A stretch of 64,000 nucleotides of DNA from SG8-41 sp963802355 (GTDB lineage: Bacteria > Pseudomonadota > Gammaproteobacteria > Burkholderiales > SG8-41): assembly GCA_963802355.1 (NCBI GenBank), contig CAWDIV010000014.1, positions 262,825 to 326,824 on the forward strand. The letters run 5' to 3'. The position numbers and the translations under genes were made by a program. Below the pieces are notes generated by a model. That model was not told where the DNA came from and did no database searches. It saw only the letters and a program-made list of their open reading frames with translations. Positions 31,741 to 41,460 of the stretch are shown here, one piece after another; the first letter of the stretch is position 1, and every line of letters begins with the position of its first letter.

Positions 31741-32770
31741 ATGCTCTTTCCCACTACACTCGTCGGCAGCTATCCCCAGCCGGAGTGGCTGATCGATCGC
31801 AAGAAGCTCTCTGAGCGATTCCCGCCGCGGGTGCGGGCGAAAGAGCTGTGGCGCATCGCCGAGCCGCTGCTCGAGGAAGCGCAGAACGACGCAACGCTCC
31901 TCGCGATCCGCGCGCAGGAGGAAGCGGGACTCGACATCATCACCGACGGGGAGATCCGCCGCGAGAGCTACTCCAACCGCTTCGCGACCGCGCTCGAAGG
32001 CGTGGACATCGACAACCCCGGCAGCGCGCTCGACCGCTCCGGCCATCCCAATCCGGTACCGCGGGTCGTCGGCAAGATCCGCCGCAGGCACCCGGTGGAA
32101 GTGGCGGACGTGAAGTTCCTGCGGGCGCACACGAAAAAGCCGATCAAGATGACGGTGCCCGGTCCTTTCACCATGTCGCAGCAGGCGCAGAACGACTTCT
32201 ACCCGTCCGAGGCGGAAGCGGCGATGGACTACGCCGCCGCCGTCAACGCCGAGATCCGCGATCTCTTCGCCGCCGGCGCCGACATCGTGCAGATCGACGA
32301 GCCGTACATGCAGGCGCGGCCGGAGAAAGCGCGGCAGTACGGGCTGACAGGCGTTGAACCGCGCGCTCGAAGGCATCACCGGCACGACCGCGGTGCACAT
32401 CTGCTTCGGCTACGCCGCAGTGATCCACGTGCGGCCTTCGGGGTATTCGTTTCTCGGCGAGCTCGCCGGCTGCACGTGCAAGCAGGTTTCCATAGAGACC
32501 GCCCAGTCAAATCTCGATTGCGCCGTGCTGAAGGGGCTGCCTGGCAAGAAAATACTCCTCGGCGTCATCGATCTGAACGACATGACGGTGGAGACGCCGG
32601 AGACAGTCGCGGCACGCATCCGCCGCGCGCTGCCCTATGTTAAAGCCGAAGATCTCATCGTCGCGCCCGACTGCGGGATGAAGTATCTTCCGCGCGAGGT
32701 CGCCTTCGGAAAATTGCAGTCGATGGTGGCCGGCGCAGCGCTCATGCGCCAGGAATGCGCCGGACACTGA
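31741..32770 (+). CDS. MetE-like cobalamin-independent methyltransferase, one frameshift
   Basis: About 342 residues after correction, similar to the C-terminal catalytic domain of cobalamin-independent methionine synthase (UROD/MetE-like barrel). It starts MLFPTTLVGSYPQPEWLIDR. The zinc site is visible as VHICFG (His, Cys), SIETAQ (Glu) and APDCGMKYL (Cys). The frame breaks at about 32350, where GACAGGCG has one base more than GACAGCG; removing it restores TALNRALEG. The short form lacks the folate-binding N-terminal half, so it probably uses another methyl donor. The 3' end of the gene is part of a repeat element (32751-32812). Confidence 0.75.
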
Positions 32771-32812
32771 TCATCACGAATTCCCGGCGCCGCACTCCGC
32801 CGGCGCATTCCT
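32751..32812. repeat. 62-bp palindromic element, copy 1
   Basis: AGGAATGCGCCGG at 32751-32763 is an exact inverted match to CCGGCGCATTCCT at 32800-32812. The interior GATCATCACGAATTCC is shared with copy 2 at 33807-33868. The two copies are direct repeats that bracket the Bug gene. The MetE-like stop codon lies inside copy 1. Confidence 0.8.
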
Positions 32813-32829
32813 TATATACGAACCAATTC

Positions 32830-33807
32830 ATGATAGCCGTCTCGAGGAGTAGGTTCTGCGCGCGGATCGCAGTCGTGCTGGCGTCTGCCTTCCCGATCTG
32901 CGCGGCAGGGGCCGAATACCCCGAACGCCTGATCCGCGCGATCGTGCCGTTCGCGCCGGGCGGATCGAACGACACCATGGCGCGGCTGATCTCGCCGGAG
33001 TTGGGCAAGGCGCTCGGGCAGCAGGTCATCGTGGAAAACCGGCCGGGTGCGGCCGGCAACATCGGCATCGATGCGGTCGCCAAGTCGGCGCCGAACGGCT
33101 ACACGATACTCTTCAGCGCCACGGCCTCTACGCAGAATCCCGCGCTGTTTCGCAAGCTGCCGTACGATCCGCTGCGCGACATCCAGCCCGTGGCCGAGAT
33201 GGGGCAGTCGCCGTACGTCTTCCTCGTGAATCCCCGGGTGCCCGCCAGGAGCGTCCAGGAGCTGATCAATCTCGCGCGTAAATATCCGGGCAAGTTGAAC
33301 GCGGCCTCCGGCGGCATCGGCACGCGCCTCTCCTCCGAATTGTTCCAGATCCAGAACAAGCTGAAACTCGAGATCATTCCCTACCAGGGCAGCGGACTGG
33401 CTGCGCTCGCCGTCATGACCGGCGAAGCGGATTTCGTCGTCATGGAGACATCTCCCGTTCACGGGCAGCTTGCGGCGGGCAAGCTCAAGGCGCTCGCGGT
33501 TGCCGGCGAGAAGCGCCTGAAGGCGTTTCCAGACGTGCCGACCACCGCGGAAGCGGGTTTCCCCGGCTACAAGGCAGGGACGATATTCGGACTCTACGTC
33601 GCCGCGGGCACTCCGGCCGACATCGTCCAGAAGTTGAACGCCACGATCAACAAGATCATCAGCGCTCCCGCCGTCGCAGGGCGGCTGCAGGAGCTCGGCG
33701 CGGAATTGACTCCCAAGAGTGTCGAGGAATTTTCCGCCTGGTACCGAAAAGAGATCGATAAGTGGAAGACCATCGTCCGGCAGGCCAACATTCCGCCGGT
33801 CGACTGA
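32830..33807 (+). CDS. Bug/TctC-family SBP
   Basis: A 325-residue periplasmic binding protein: signal segment FCARIAVVLASAFPICAAG, loop AIVPFAPGGSNDTMARLI, ENRPGAAGNIGIDAVAKSAP, and EIIPYQGSGLAALAVMTGE in the place of the usual HVPYKG. ATG 32830 gives a correct signal peptide; the frame back to 32755 only translates the palindromic repeat. Flanked on both sides by copies of the same 62-bp element. Confidence 0.87.
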   Translation: MIAVSRSRFCARIAVVLASAFPICAAGAEYPERLIRAIVPFAPGGSNDTMARLISPELGKALGQQVIVENRPGAAGNIGIDAVAKSAPNGYTILFSATASTQNPALFRKLPYDPLRDIQPVAEMGQSPYVFLVNPRVPARSVQELINLARKYPGKLNAASGGIGTRLSSELFQIQNKLKLEIIPYQGSGLAALAVMTGEADFVVMETSPVHGQLAAGKLKALAVAGEKRLKAFPDVPTTAEAGFPGYKAGTIFGLYVAAGTPADIVQKLNATINKIISAPAVAGRLQELGAELTPKSVEEFSAWYRKEIDKWKTIVRQANIPPVD

Positions 33808-33868
33808 GGAATGCGCCGGACAGCGATCATCGCGAGTTCCAGAAGTCGCACTCCGGCGGTGCATTCCT
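33807..33868. repeat. 62-bp palindromic element, copy 2
   Basis: It begins at the last base of the Bug stop codon with AGGAATGCGCCGG and ends with GCATTCCT at the stop codon of the next minus-strand gene. It matches copy 1 (32751-32812) in the same orientation, with substitutions. Confidence 0.8.
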
Positions 33869-34839
33869 TATTGGAGCGCGATGCCGGTCTCCTTCACCAC
33901 CTTGCGCCAGCGCTCCAGCTCCGTCACGAGGAGGCGCGCGAATTCCCCGGGCGTGCTGCCGACCGGCTCTCCGCCATCGGCCGCGAGCTTGGCCGCGAGG
34001 TCGGATGCCCGCGCGATCTTCGCGAGCTCGGCATTGAGCCGGTTGACGACCGCCGCGGGCGTGGCGGCGGGCGCGAGCCAGCCGTGCCAGGTGGCCGACT
34101 CGTAGCCGGGCACCCCTGATTCCGCCACGGTCGGCAGCTCGGGCAGCACCGCAGAGCGCACGGCGGTCGTGACCGCGAGGGCGCGCAGCCTGCCCGCCTT
34201 CACATAGGTGAGGCTCGACAGCGGATTCCCGAACAGGCCGTGCACCTGCCCCGCGAGCACGTCCACCAGCGCCTGCCCGATTCCCTTGTAGGGGACGTGC
34301 GTGATCTTCACGCGGGCCATGATCCTGAACAGCTCCAGCGCGAGGCCCGTGGAAGTGCCGTGCCCGGCGGAACCGAAATCCACCGTGCCCGGCCGGGCGT
34401 GCGCGAGCGCGACGAGCTCGCGCGCCGATTTCGCCGGGACCGACGGATGGACCAGTAGCAGGAACGGTGCCTGCACGAGCAGCGAGACCGGGACGAAGTC
34501 CTTGAACGGATCGTAGGGAAGCTTCTGATAGAACAGCGGCGTGCTCGAAAAGCCACTCGCCGCCGCGACCAGCGTGTACCCGTCCGGCGCCGACTTCGCG
34601 ACGAGCGCGTAGGCGATCGTGCCCCCCGCCCCCGCGCGATTCTCTACGACGAACGGCCGGCCCATGCTCTCAGTCAGTTTCTGCGCGAACAGGCGCGCCT
34701 GTATGTCGGTCGCACCGCCCGGCGCCAGACCCACGACCACCCGCACCGGCCGCACCGGATACGCATCCTGTGCCGGCGCCGCAACGGACAGGAGCGCAGC
34801 CGCCAGTGCCAGGCCAACCACGGGCCAAATTTTGTTCAC
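33868..34839 (-). CDS. Bug/TctC-family SBP
   Basis: A 323-residue periplasmic binding protein: signal peptide MNKIWPVVGLALAAALLSVA (cleavage near APAQ), VVVGLAPGGATDIQARLF, ENRAGAGGTIAYALVAKSAP, THVPYKGIGQALVDVLAGQV. The GTG start at 34839 has AAGGAGG 6 bases upstream. It is a close paralogue of the damaged gene at 35535-36514 (shared GLAPGG, DIQARLFAQKL and AGGTIAYALVAKS blocks), so the two are a tandem duplication with a receiver gene between them. Confidence 0.88.
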   Translation of the reverse strand: MNKIWPVVGLALAAALLSVAAPAQDAYPVRPVRVVVGLAPGGATDIQARLFAQKLTESMGRPFVVENRAGAGGTIAYALVAKSAPDGYTLVAAASGFSSTPLFYQKLPYDPFKDFVPVSLLVQAPFLLLVHPSVPAKSARELVALAHARPGTVDFGSAGHGTSTGLALELFRIMARVKITHVPYKGIGQALVDVLAGQVHGLFGNPLSSLTYVKAGRLRALAVTTAVRSAVLPELPTVAESGVPGYESATWHGWLAPAATPAAVVNRLNAELAKIARASDLAAKLAADGGEPVGSTPGEFARLLVTELERWRKVVKETGIALQ

Positions 34840-34898
34840 GCGTTTCCTCCTTCGACTCCGCCGCTACGCTTCTACGCTCAGGATCTTGTCAGGCCGGA

Positions 34899-34930
34899 AA
34901 CCGTGAGTCTCCGTGTGATTCCGTGGCCGA
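34899..34930. repeat. TCCGTGTGATTCCGTGG repeat
   Basis: CCGTGAGTC, TCCGTGTGA and TTCCGTGGCCGA units upstream of the Bug gene; third member of the family at 17469 and 31708. Confidence 0.55.
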
Positions 34931-34961
34931 ATTGTTGTGTCGACGCGCGCAAGCGCATCAT

Positions 34962-35006
34962 TGAGTACTGCGCGTCGCGACGCTTATCCGCGATGCGCAG
35001 TACTCA
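34962..35006 (-). terminator. 12-bp inverted repeat at the receiver gene stop
   Basis: TGAGTACTGCGC at 34962-34973 pairs exactly with GCGCAGTACTCA at 34995-35006, whose last three bases are the stop codon of the receiver gene. The preceding GCGCGCAAGCGCATCATT resembles a block at 35481-35502 on the other side of the same gene. Confidence 0.55.
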
Positions 35007-35441
35007 GATGTGGGGAGCAGGCTCGTTCAGCGCCAACCAGTATGTTGCGAGCAGGCGCACTGTTTCAAAGAGCTCCCCGGCATCGACCGGCTTACGCACG
35101 TAGCTGTTGGCGCCCTCGGCATAGGCGCGACGGATGTCCTCGGCCTGCGTGGATCCGCTGAAGATCACGACCGGCAGCGAGCGGATAGCATAATCGGCGC
35201 GAATGAACCGAAGGAGCCCGAGCCCATCCACAGTGGGCAAGCTGAGATCCAGGAAGACGACACTCGGCGTGGAATCCGCGCCTCCATGCGGCTGGCTGCC
35301 GGCCGACAACAGATGGCCCATGGCGTCGCCGGCGTTGCGCGCCGCGACGACCGCGCCCTCGAATTTGCCCTTCTGAAGCGCCCGCACCACGAGCGCTTCA
35401 AAATCCCGATCGTCGTCAACCAGCAGGATCGATTTATTCAC
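35004..35441 (-). CDS. Single-domain response regulator, Rcp1-like
   Basis: A 145-residue receiver: acidic pair in ILLVDDDRDFEALVVRAL, phosphoacceptor Asp65 in VVFLDLSLPTVDG, switch residue in VVIFSGST and conserved Lys in SYVRKPVD. No output domain. The long loop before the Asp strand is typical of phytochrome-linked Rcp1 or chemotaxis-type receivers. No histidine kinase is adjacent. It lies alone between two paralogous Bug genes and is flanked by related inverted repeats. Confidence 0.87.
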   Translation of the reverse strand: MNKSILLVDDDRDFEALVVRALQKGKFEGAVVAARNAGDAMGHLLSAGSQPHGGADSTPSVVFLDLSLPTVDGLGLLRFIRADYAIRSLPVVIFSGSTQAEDIRRAYAEGANSYVRKPVDAGELFETVRLLATYWLALNEPAPHI

Positions 35442-35480
35442 TTCACGATCTCCCGATTCATTTTCCGTTGATTCGATCTT

Positions 35481-35536
35481 GATGCGCGAGAGCGCATCAT
35501 TATATGAGCGGCGCGAGAACTTGCGCGGCGCTCATT
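35481..35536. repeat. Paired hairpin element (GATGCGC.. and ATGAGC..)
   Basis: GATGCGC-GAGA-GCGCATC (35481-35498) is a perfect hairpin. ATGAGCGGCGCGAGAA and TTGCGCGGCGCTCAT (about 35504-35536) form a second, imperfect one ending at the Bug stop codon. The block AGCGCATCATT is shared with 34951-34961. Confidence 0.55.
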
Positions 35537-36514
35537 ACTCCAGGACCACCCCGGCTTCCTTCACCACTTTCCGCCAGCGCGCGATTTCCGTGACGAGGTG
35601 CCGGCTGAACTGCTCGGGCGTGCTGCCTACACCCTCCCCGCCGTCCGCTGCCAGCTTTTCCTGCAAGTCGGGCGCCTTGGCGCTCTTGACGAGCTCCGCG
35701 TTCAAGCGGCTCAGGATGGCCGGCGGCGTCCCGGCCGGCGCAAGCCACCCGTGCCAGGTGCTGTTTTCATATCCGGGCAGTCCCGATTCCGTCGATCGTC
35801 GGCAGCTCGGGCAGCACCGCGGAGCGCGCAACCGTCGTCACCGCCAGCGCCCGCAACCGGCCGGCTTTCACGTACCCCAGCGTCGAGAGCACGTTCCCGA
35901 ACAGCATGTGCACCTGGCCGGCCATGACATCGACGAGCGCCGGCCCGGTGCCTTTGTACGGAATATGAGCGATCTTTACGCCGCTCAGCGCCTTGAACAT
36001 CTCGAGCGCCATGTGGGTGGAGCTGCCGAGCCCCGCGGAGGCGCTGTCGAGCCCGCCGGGTTTTGCCCTGGCGAGCGCGAGCAGGTCCCTGACCGATTTC
36101 ACCGGTAACGCGGGATGCACGACCAACAGAAACGGCGCCTGGGCGACGAGCGAAATCGGGGCGAAATCCTTGAGCGGATCGTAGGGGAGCTTCGCATAGA
36201 TGGCGGGCGTGATGGTGTAGCCGCTGGTAACGCCGAGCAGCGTGTAGCCGTCCGGCGGCGACTTTGCGACCAACGCGTAGGCGATCGTCCCGCCCGCGCC
36301 CGGACGGTTTTCGACGACGAACGATGCGGTTCATGCTCTCGGAGAGTTTCTGCGCGAACAATCGCGCCTGGATGTCGGTCCCGCCGCCGGGTGCGAGACC
36401 CACGATGACGCGCACCGGCCTCGCCGGATAGGAATCCTGCGCCGACGCGACGGCCGGCAGCAGCGCCGCCAGAAGCAGAATTACCGCCCCCATTGCCGCC
36501 CGAGCTGCGCTCAC
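35535..36514 (-). CDS. Bug/TctC-family SBP, two frameshifts
   Basis: Three frames join into one Bug SBP. The first gives a signal peptide (MGAVILLLAALLPAVASAQ) and VIVGLAPGGGTDIQARLFAQ. The second gives AKSPPDGYTLLGVTSGY to AHIPYKGTGPALVDVMAGQ. The third gives SGLPGYENSTWHGWL to the C-terminus. Breaks lie near 36325 and 35790, each explained by one surplus base. The paralogue at 33868-34839 is intact. Start GTG 36514 or ATG 36493; neither has a strong Shine-Dalgarno. Real decay and sequence error cannot be told apart here. Confidence 0.75.
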
Positions 36515-36531
36515 CGTCTACCCGGCGCAGC

Positions 36532-37683
36532 TCAGCTCAACCCGCAGCGCGCGTAGAGCCGCACCGCGTTGTCCCAGAACAGCTTGCGCTTGCGCGCTTC
36601 CGGCATGGCCCACCCCATTACGGTCTCCACCGACTTCGGGAAATGGCTCTCGCCGTGCGGGTAGTCCGAGGCGTACATCAGCAGGTCCTCCCCGACGAGG
36701 TCGCATACGGCGTTGGTGAGCTTCGCGCCCTCCGGGATCTCGATGCTCTGAAAGTAGCGCCCGCAGAGCACGTACTCGCTGGGCTTTTGCTTCAGCTCCG
36801 GCAGCGCCGCCTTGATGGTTTCCGCATGCTCATCGATGCGCATCATCCAGAACGGCAGCCAGCCGTGCCCGGCTTCGAGCGTTCCGATTCGCAGCTTGGG
36901 ATAGCGGTCCATCACGCCGCTGCCGATCAGTGACGCCATGTTGCGCATGCCGCACCACGGGTGCGAGGCCGAGCGCTGCAGAAAGAGGTTGTCCCAGTTG
37001 TCCTGCCCGCCCGGCGCGTACGGCGGCATCACGGTGAACGTATGCAGTATCACCGCCAGATCGTGCGCGGCCGCCTCCGCCCAGATCGGCTCGAGATCAG
37101 GATGATCGAGCGGCATGCCGTAGGGGGCGTAGGCCATGACGCCCCACGCCCAGCGCGATTTGCCCCAGCGGCGGATCTCTTCGACGGCGCCCGCGACGTC
37201 ACGCCCGCAGGCGAGGATCAAGCCGCCCAGGCGCTCCGGATACGCGCCGCAATAATCCTGCATCCACCGGTGATAGGCGCGGTACATCCCTGTTTCCAGC
37301 GCCACATCGTCGCCAGTAGTCCAGGTACCGAACCAGCCGGAAGGCAGCGTCAAGTTGACGTCCACGCCCTCGTAGTCAAGATCCTTGATGCGCTCGGCGG
37401 GATCGTGGTCGCCGCGGGCCGCGACCTCGCGTTCCTTCTTGACCCCGGTAAAGCCGGCCATGTATCCGCCCGGCGTCTCCTCGGGCTTGGCGGTGCCCAG
37501 CCGCCGGCGATAGCGGCGCTGCCCCTTGGTATAAGTCTGGTACCCATGCTTGCTGACGTTCCTGTGTTCCTCCCACGCCGGCAGGCGCTTTTTTTCCGCG
37601 TCGGTCAGGTACGCCGACAGCACTTCCATGTACGGGCCGACGTGGGTGTCGGAATCGAATATCTTGTAGCCGTTTCGTGCCAT
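36532..37683 (-). CDS. Amidohydrolase family 2 protein (ACMSD-like)
   Basis: A 383-residue metal-dependent hydrolase or decarboxylase of the amidohydrolase-2 family. Metal and active-site residues are visible in YKIFDSDTHVG, AVILHTFTVMPP, EAGHGWLPFWMMR and LLMYASDYPHGES. Relatives include aminocarboxymuconate-semialdehyde decarboxylase and 4-oxalomesaconate-type enzymes, so decarboxylation of an organic acid is a fair guess. ATG 37683 has AAGGAGA about 8 bases upstream. It is intact, unlike most genes of the same minus-strand run, and sits between MmgE/PrpD and a Bug SBP. Confidence 0.85.
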   Translation of the reverse strand: MARNGYKIFDSDTHVGPYMEVLSAYLTDAEKKRLPAWEEHRNVSKHGYQTYTKGQRRYRRRLGTAKPEETPGGYMAGFTGVKKEREVAARGDHDPAERIKDLDYEGVDVNLTLPSGWFGTWTTGDDVALETGMYRAYHRWMQDYCGAYPERLGGLILACGRDVAGAVEEIRRWGKSRWAWGVMAYAPYGMPLDHPDLEPIWAEAAAHDLAVILHTFTVMPPYAPGGQDNWDNLFLQRSASHPWCGMRNMASLIGSGVMDRYPKLRIGTLEAGHGWLPFWMMRIDEHAETIKAALPELKQKPSEYVLCGRYFQSIEIPEGAKLTNAVCDLVGEDLLMYASDYPHGESHFPKSVETVMGWAMPEARKRKLFWDNAVRLYARCGLS

Positions 37684-37710
37684 CTCGTTTTCTCCTTTTC
37701 GCGCCGGCAA

Positions 37711-39139
37711 TCACGCCAGCAGCCGGACGATCTCGGTTGCGTCGGTCAGTGTTTCGAGGCTCGCGTATCTTCTCCACGGCGCAGTCGATATTCCGCCCGG
37801 CACCGGCTTGGCCGAGAACGAAACGCAATCGCGGAATTTCCGTTCCAGAGCTTCCCAGCTCACCGGGTTGCGGGGATCGCCCGGCACCCCGGCGGGCCGA
37901 TGCTCGAGCTTGCTGCCGTCCCGGGTGACGATCTCTACGGAGGTTTTCGTGATGTCGGCCGATCCGCCCTTGCCGGTCATCGGCTGCGTTCCGGCGCGGT
38001 AGCTCACCCGATCGGCCATGGCGAGCACCTGCCGGGATCGGCAGAGCCCCTCTCGCGTGTAGTCGCGCAGGGTGACGTTGCCTTTCGCCATCATCACGGC
38101 GGTCGTGAACGGAATGCTGTACTTGCCGTCGATGCTGTCCTTGGGGCGGCGCTTTGACTCTCCAGCGGCTCGCACAGGAGCCGCGTGCCGCCGGTGCCGC
38201 CGACTATGGTGATCGATTCGATATCCTCGGGCCGCAGGCCGTGCTTCTCCCGCAGGTGCAGCGTCGCGGCGTTGGTCGGCCGCGTGTAGGCGCACGCCGG
38301 CCACACTTTGAAGCCGTGCTTCTCCAGCAACGGAAAGCGCACGCCGAGGCCGCCCAGGATCGCATCCCAGTCCGGCTCGTCCCGCGGATGTAGGTCTTGA
38401 AAATGCCGTAGCGGCCCTCGACGATCTCTTTCGAGCCGATGATGCCGCGCCGCGCGAGCTCGGCCGCCATGACGGCACCCTGGCCGGAAAAGCCGGCCTG
38501 CATGGAGCGCATGTGCGTCGCGGCGCCGACGGCCATCTGGCGGGTGCCGCTCATCTGATTGAAGCCGATGCCGATGGCGTTCTCCATCTGGTCTTCGGTG
38601 AGCCGCATCAGCCGGCCCGCCGTCACGGCGCCGGCGATGAATCCGAAAAGCTGGGTCGCAAACCAGCCTTCGGTCATGGTCCAGTCCGGAACGCTGATCG
38701 CTTGGGTCAGTCGCGTCATGACGTCCGTGCCGGCGGCGACCGCGGCAATGAGCTCGCGCCCGCTGGCTCCGCCGAGTTTTTCCGCGACCGCAAGCGCGAC
38801 GGGTATCGTCACGATGCTCGGGTGACCGCTCTCGCCAAGATCGTCGTAGTCGAGCATGTGCCCCAGACTGCCGTTCAGCAGCGCGGCCGATGGCGCCGGC
38901 GCCCTGCCGCCAAAGCCGAGCAGGGTGCTTCGGGCTTGCCCCCGAGGTCCTTCACGTATTCCGCTACGATGCGCGCCTCCGGCGCCAGCGTGCTCGCGCC
39001 TATCGTGACGCCCGAGCGTGTCGAGCACGCATTGCTTGATCATGTCGACGAGCGCGGGCCGGCAGCGCGCTCGTACTCCAGCGTGGCGGCGTGCCTGTGC
39101 AAGCCGCCCGGTCGCGCCCGCTCCGGTTTCGCTTTCCAT
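37711..39139 (-). pseudogene. MmgE/PrpD family protein, multiply frameshifted
   Basis: At least four indels break this gene. Recognisable blocks in order are ALVDMIKQCVLDTLG, FGGRAPAPSAALLNGSLGHM, GESGHPSIVTIPVALAVAE, AGFSGQGAVMAAELARRG, then in another frame FKVWPACAYTRPTNAATLHL, and in a third DGKYSIPFTTAVMMAKGNVT. These define an MmgE/PrpD protein, the 2-methylcitrate-dehydratase-type fold also used by cis-aconitate decarboxylase. ATG 39139 is the likely start. It follows the CapA gene in the same direction. The enzyme fits a tricarboxylate-handling operon. Confidence 0.75.
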
Positions 39140-39231
39140 CGCAGCCTCGTGCCGTTCGTCATCGAGCTCATCCGCTTTCTCCGGTAGTTCCACGGCGTCA
39201 GCCGCCTCATCATCCCCGATGTCCAGCGTCT

Positions 39232-40341
39232 TCACCCGCTCGTTACCACCACCTCGTCTCCATCGACCGAGAACGCGTGCTCGTATTCCTCCGACACCCA
39301 TTCCATGAACCGGACCGCATCGTCGAAGCGCGGATCGCCTTGCCGCAGCACCTCGGGCCGCAACTGCTTGTCGATCAACACCGGCAGAAACGATACCCTG
39401 CTTCACTCCGTCGCGCGAAAGCACGGCCTTGGCGATCAGACTGCGCTTGGCGTCGGCGCCGTAGGCGAGGTGCGGATAATCGGGATCCATCGGGACGCCG
39501 TATCTGCTTCGCGAACTCGGCCGCTTTTGCCGGCGTCTTCGCGGTCGAGGACATGATGAAATTGCTCAGGCTGTAGAAACAGATCTTTCCCGCCGTGCAC
39601 GCCGATCGCCTTCGGCGTATGCGCGTGATGGCCGAGGATCAGGTCGGCGCCGGCATGCGAACGCGGCTTTGCGGCGACGACCCTGATAGTCGGCGATCAC
39701 CCGCGGGATGAAATGTATGCCCCAGTGCAGCGACAGCACGACGACGTCGGCCGACTTGCTTCGCCGCGGCGATGTCCTCCACCATGCCCGCGAGATCTTC
39801 CTCGTAGGGAACGGTGACGACCCGCGGCGGCACACCCGCCTGGTAGTCGAACGGCTCGTAGTACGTGTGCGCGCGCAGCGGCGCGATCCCGGCCTTGTCG
39901 CGTCCGCGCCGCGTAGCCGTTTGCAGGATCGAGCAATACGCGAGCAACGCGACTCGCACGCCGTTGCGCTCGATGAACGCCGGCTGGCGCGCCTCTCGCA
40001 GGTTGCGGCCCGCGCCGATCACCTGCATCCCCCGCTCCCGGAACAGGGCGATGGTGTCGAGCAGGGCGTCCTCGCCCCAATCCATCGCGTGATTGCTCGC
40101 GAGCGACACGACGTCGAAACCGCAGTCGCTGAACACCGAAGCCATGTGCGGCTGCACGCGGCTGTGGTCCCCGCCCGAGTGCACCTGCAGGCGCCCCGCT
40201 CCGAATAGACGCGCTCGACCTGGGCAAAGCGGATATCGGCCCGGCGAGGGTCGGCCTGACAAGCGAGGAATAAGCGTCCATCGGCTCGTGTATCGGCCCG
40301 ACGTCGCCGACGCCCAGGAGGATGACACTGTTTTCAGCCAT
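39232..40341 (-). pseudogene. CapA-family protein, multiply frameshifted
   Basis: Pieces in several frames give MAENSVILLGVGDVGPIHEP, FDVVSLASNHAMDWGEDALL, VALLAYCSIL, VVVLSLHWGIHFIPRVIADY and a C-terminus ending SEEYEHAFSVDGDEVVVTSG. This is the CapA (poly-gamma-glutamate synthesis, metallophosphatase-like) fold of about 370 residues. Known members act in capsule polyglutamate; many stand-alone homologues have no assigned role. Its presence inside a catabolic operon is unexpected. Five or more single-base indels are needed to restore it. ATG 40341 is the likely start. Confidence 0.72.
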
Positions 40342-40518
40342 GATTTTGGAAAACCTGTCGGCGCGTATTACGTTCAATCTCTGGCGAATAAAATTTACAA
40401 GGGTCGGCTGCAAGCCTATGCCGGGATCAATAAGACGATTTCGTTCATCCGCCATCACACAGGCATCGGAGAAACACACCCTCCGTAAGTCTTGTGTGCC
40501 GAGTCTCCGAGCCACTCA

Positions 40519-41460
40519 TCAGTCCTTGTACTTGTCGAGCATCGCGTGAGAAAAATAGCGTTCTTCCAGCTCGCGCTGTTTCGCTCCACTTTCGCCGTCG
40601 GGCCCGACTTTCGGGACGCGGATAAGGCCGGTCCTGGCGGCTCGCGACGAAATCTTCCCACGCCGCGATGCCGCGCTACTGGAAGTCCTGCATGAAATCC
40701 CACAGCGCCGCCCACATGACGTGGTGCGTGAAGCCCGGGATACCACGCGATGTTGACACCGAGCGCCAGGTGCTCGTCCAGGCCGAGATAGCGCGGGAGC
40801 TTGCCCTTCATGAACGAGAACGGGCCCTCGACCGCCGCGCGCGCCTGCTTGATCTCGTCGACCGAATGCGGCGATTCGAGCTGCACCCAATCCACGCCGG
40901 CTTCCTTCTTGTAGGCCTTGAGCCGCGCGAGGCAGTCTTCGAGGCTCGCTGTTCGCGGCATCGCGCGCATAGCACTGCGCCATCACGACGAAATCCGGAT
41001 CGAGCTCGTTCTTCATGTCCACGGCGGCGCGGTAGCGCGCGATCGCCTGCTCGAGCGGCACGACTTCCACGCCCGCGCTCTGGGTCTGGCGCTTGCCTTC
41101 GATCGGCTGGTCGTCGATGCGCACGCCCGCGATGCCCGCGCGAATGCATTCCCGCACCATGCGCCGCACCGCCATGATCCCGCCGTGGCCGGTGTCGCCG
41201 TCCATGATCACGGGAAAGCTCACGCTCTGCGCGATCCAGCCCGCGACCTGCACGCACTCCGTCATGGTCGCCGTGCCGACGTCCGCGAGCCCGGTGTACG
41301 AGCCGACCACGCCGCTGGTGCCGACGAAGCCCGCCTCGCATCCGGCCTGCTCCATGATGCGCGCGTGCGTCGCGGTGGGCGGATGCAGCACCACGAGCAC
41401 CTTGTCCTTGCGGTGAATGAGCTGGCGCAGCCGTGTCGTTGGTTTCATGTTCATGCTCAT
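40519..41460 (-). pseudogene. Isocitrate lyase/PEP mutase family lyase, frameshifted
   Basis: About 310 residues over at least two frames: TTRLRQLIHRKDKVLVVLHP, EAGFVGTSGVVGSYTGLADV, IMDGDTGHGGIMAVRRMVRE, GVRIDDQPIEGKRQ, then in another frame DWVQLESPHSVDEIKQARAA. The D-G-D-T-G-H block and IDDQ are the Mg-binding signature of the family (isocitrate, methylisocitrate and dimethylmalate lyases, PEP mutase, oxaloacetase). The usual KxCGH active-site loop is not seen and is replaced by the KRQ region, so the substrate may not be isocitrate itself. Start ATG 41460, 41454 or 41448. It follows the TcuA-like gene. Confidence 0.75.
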
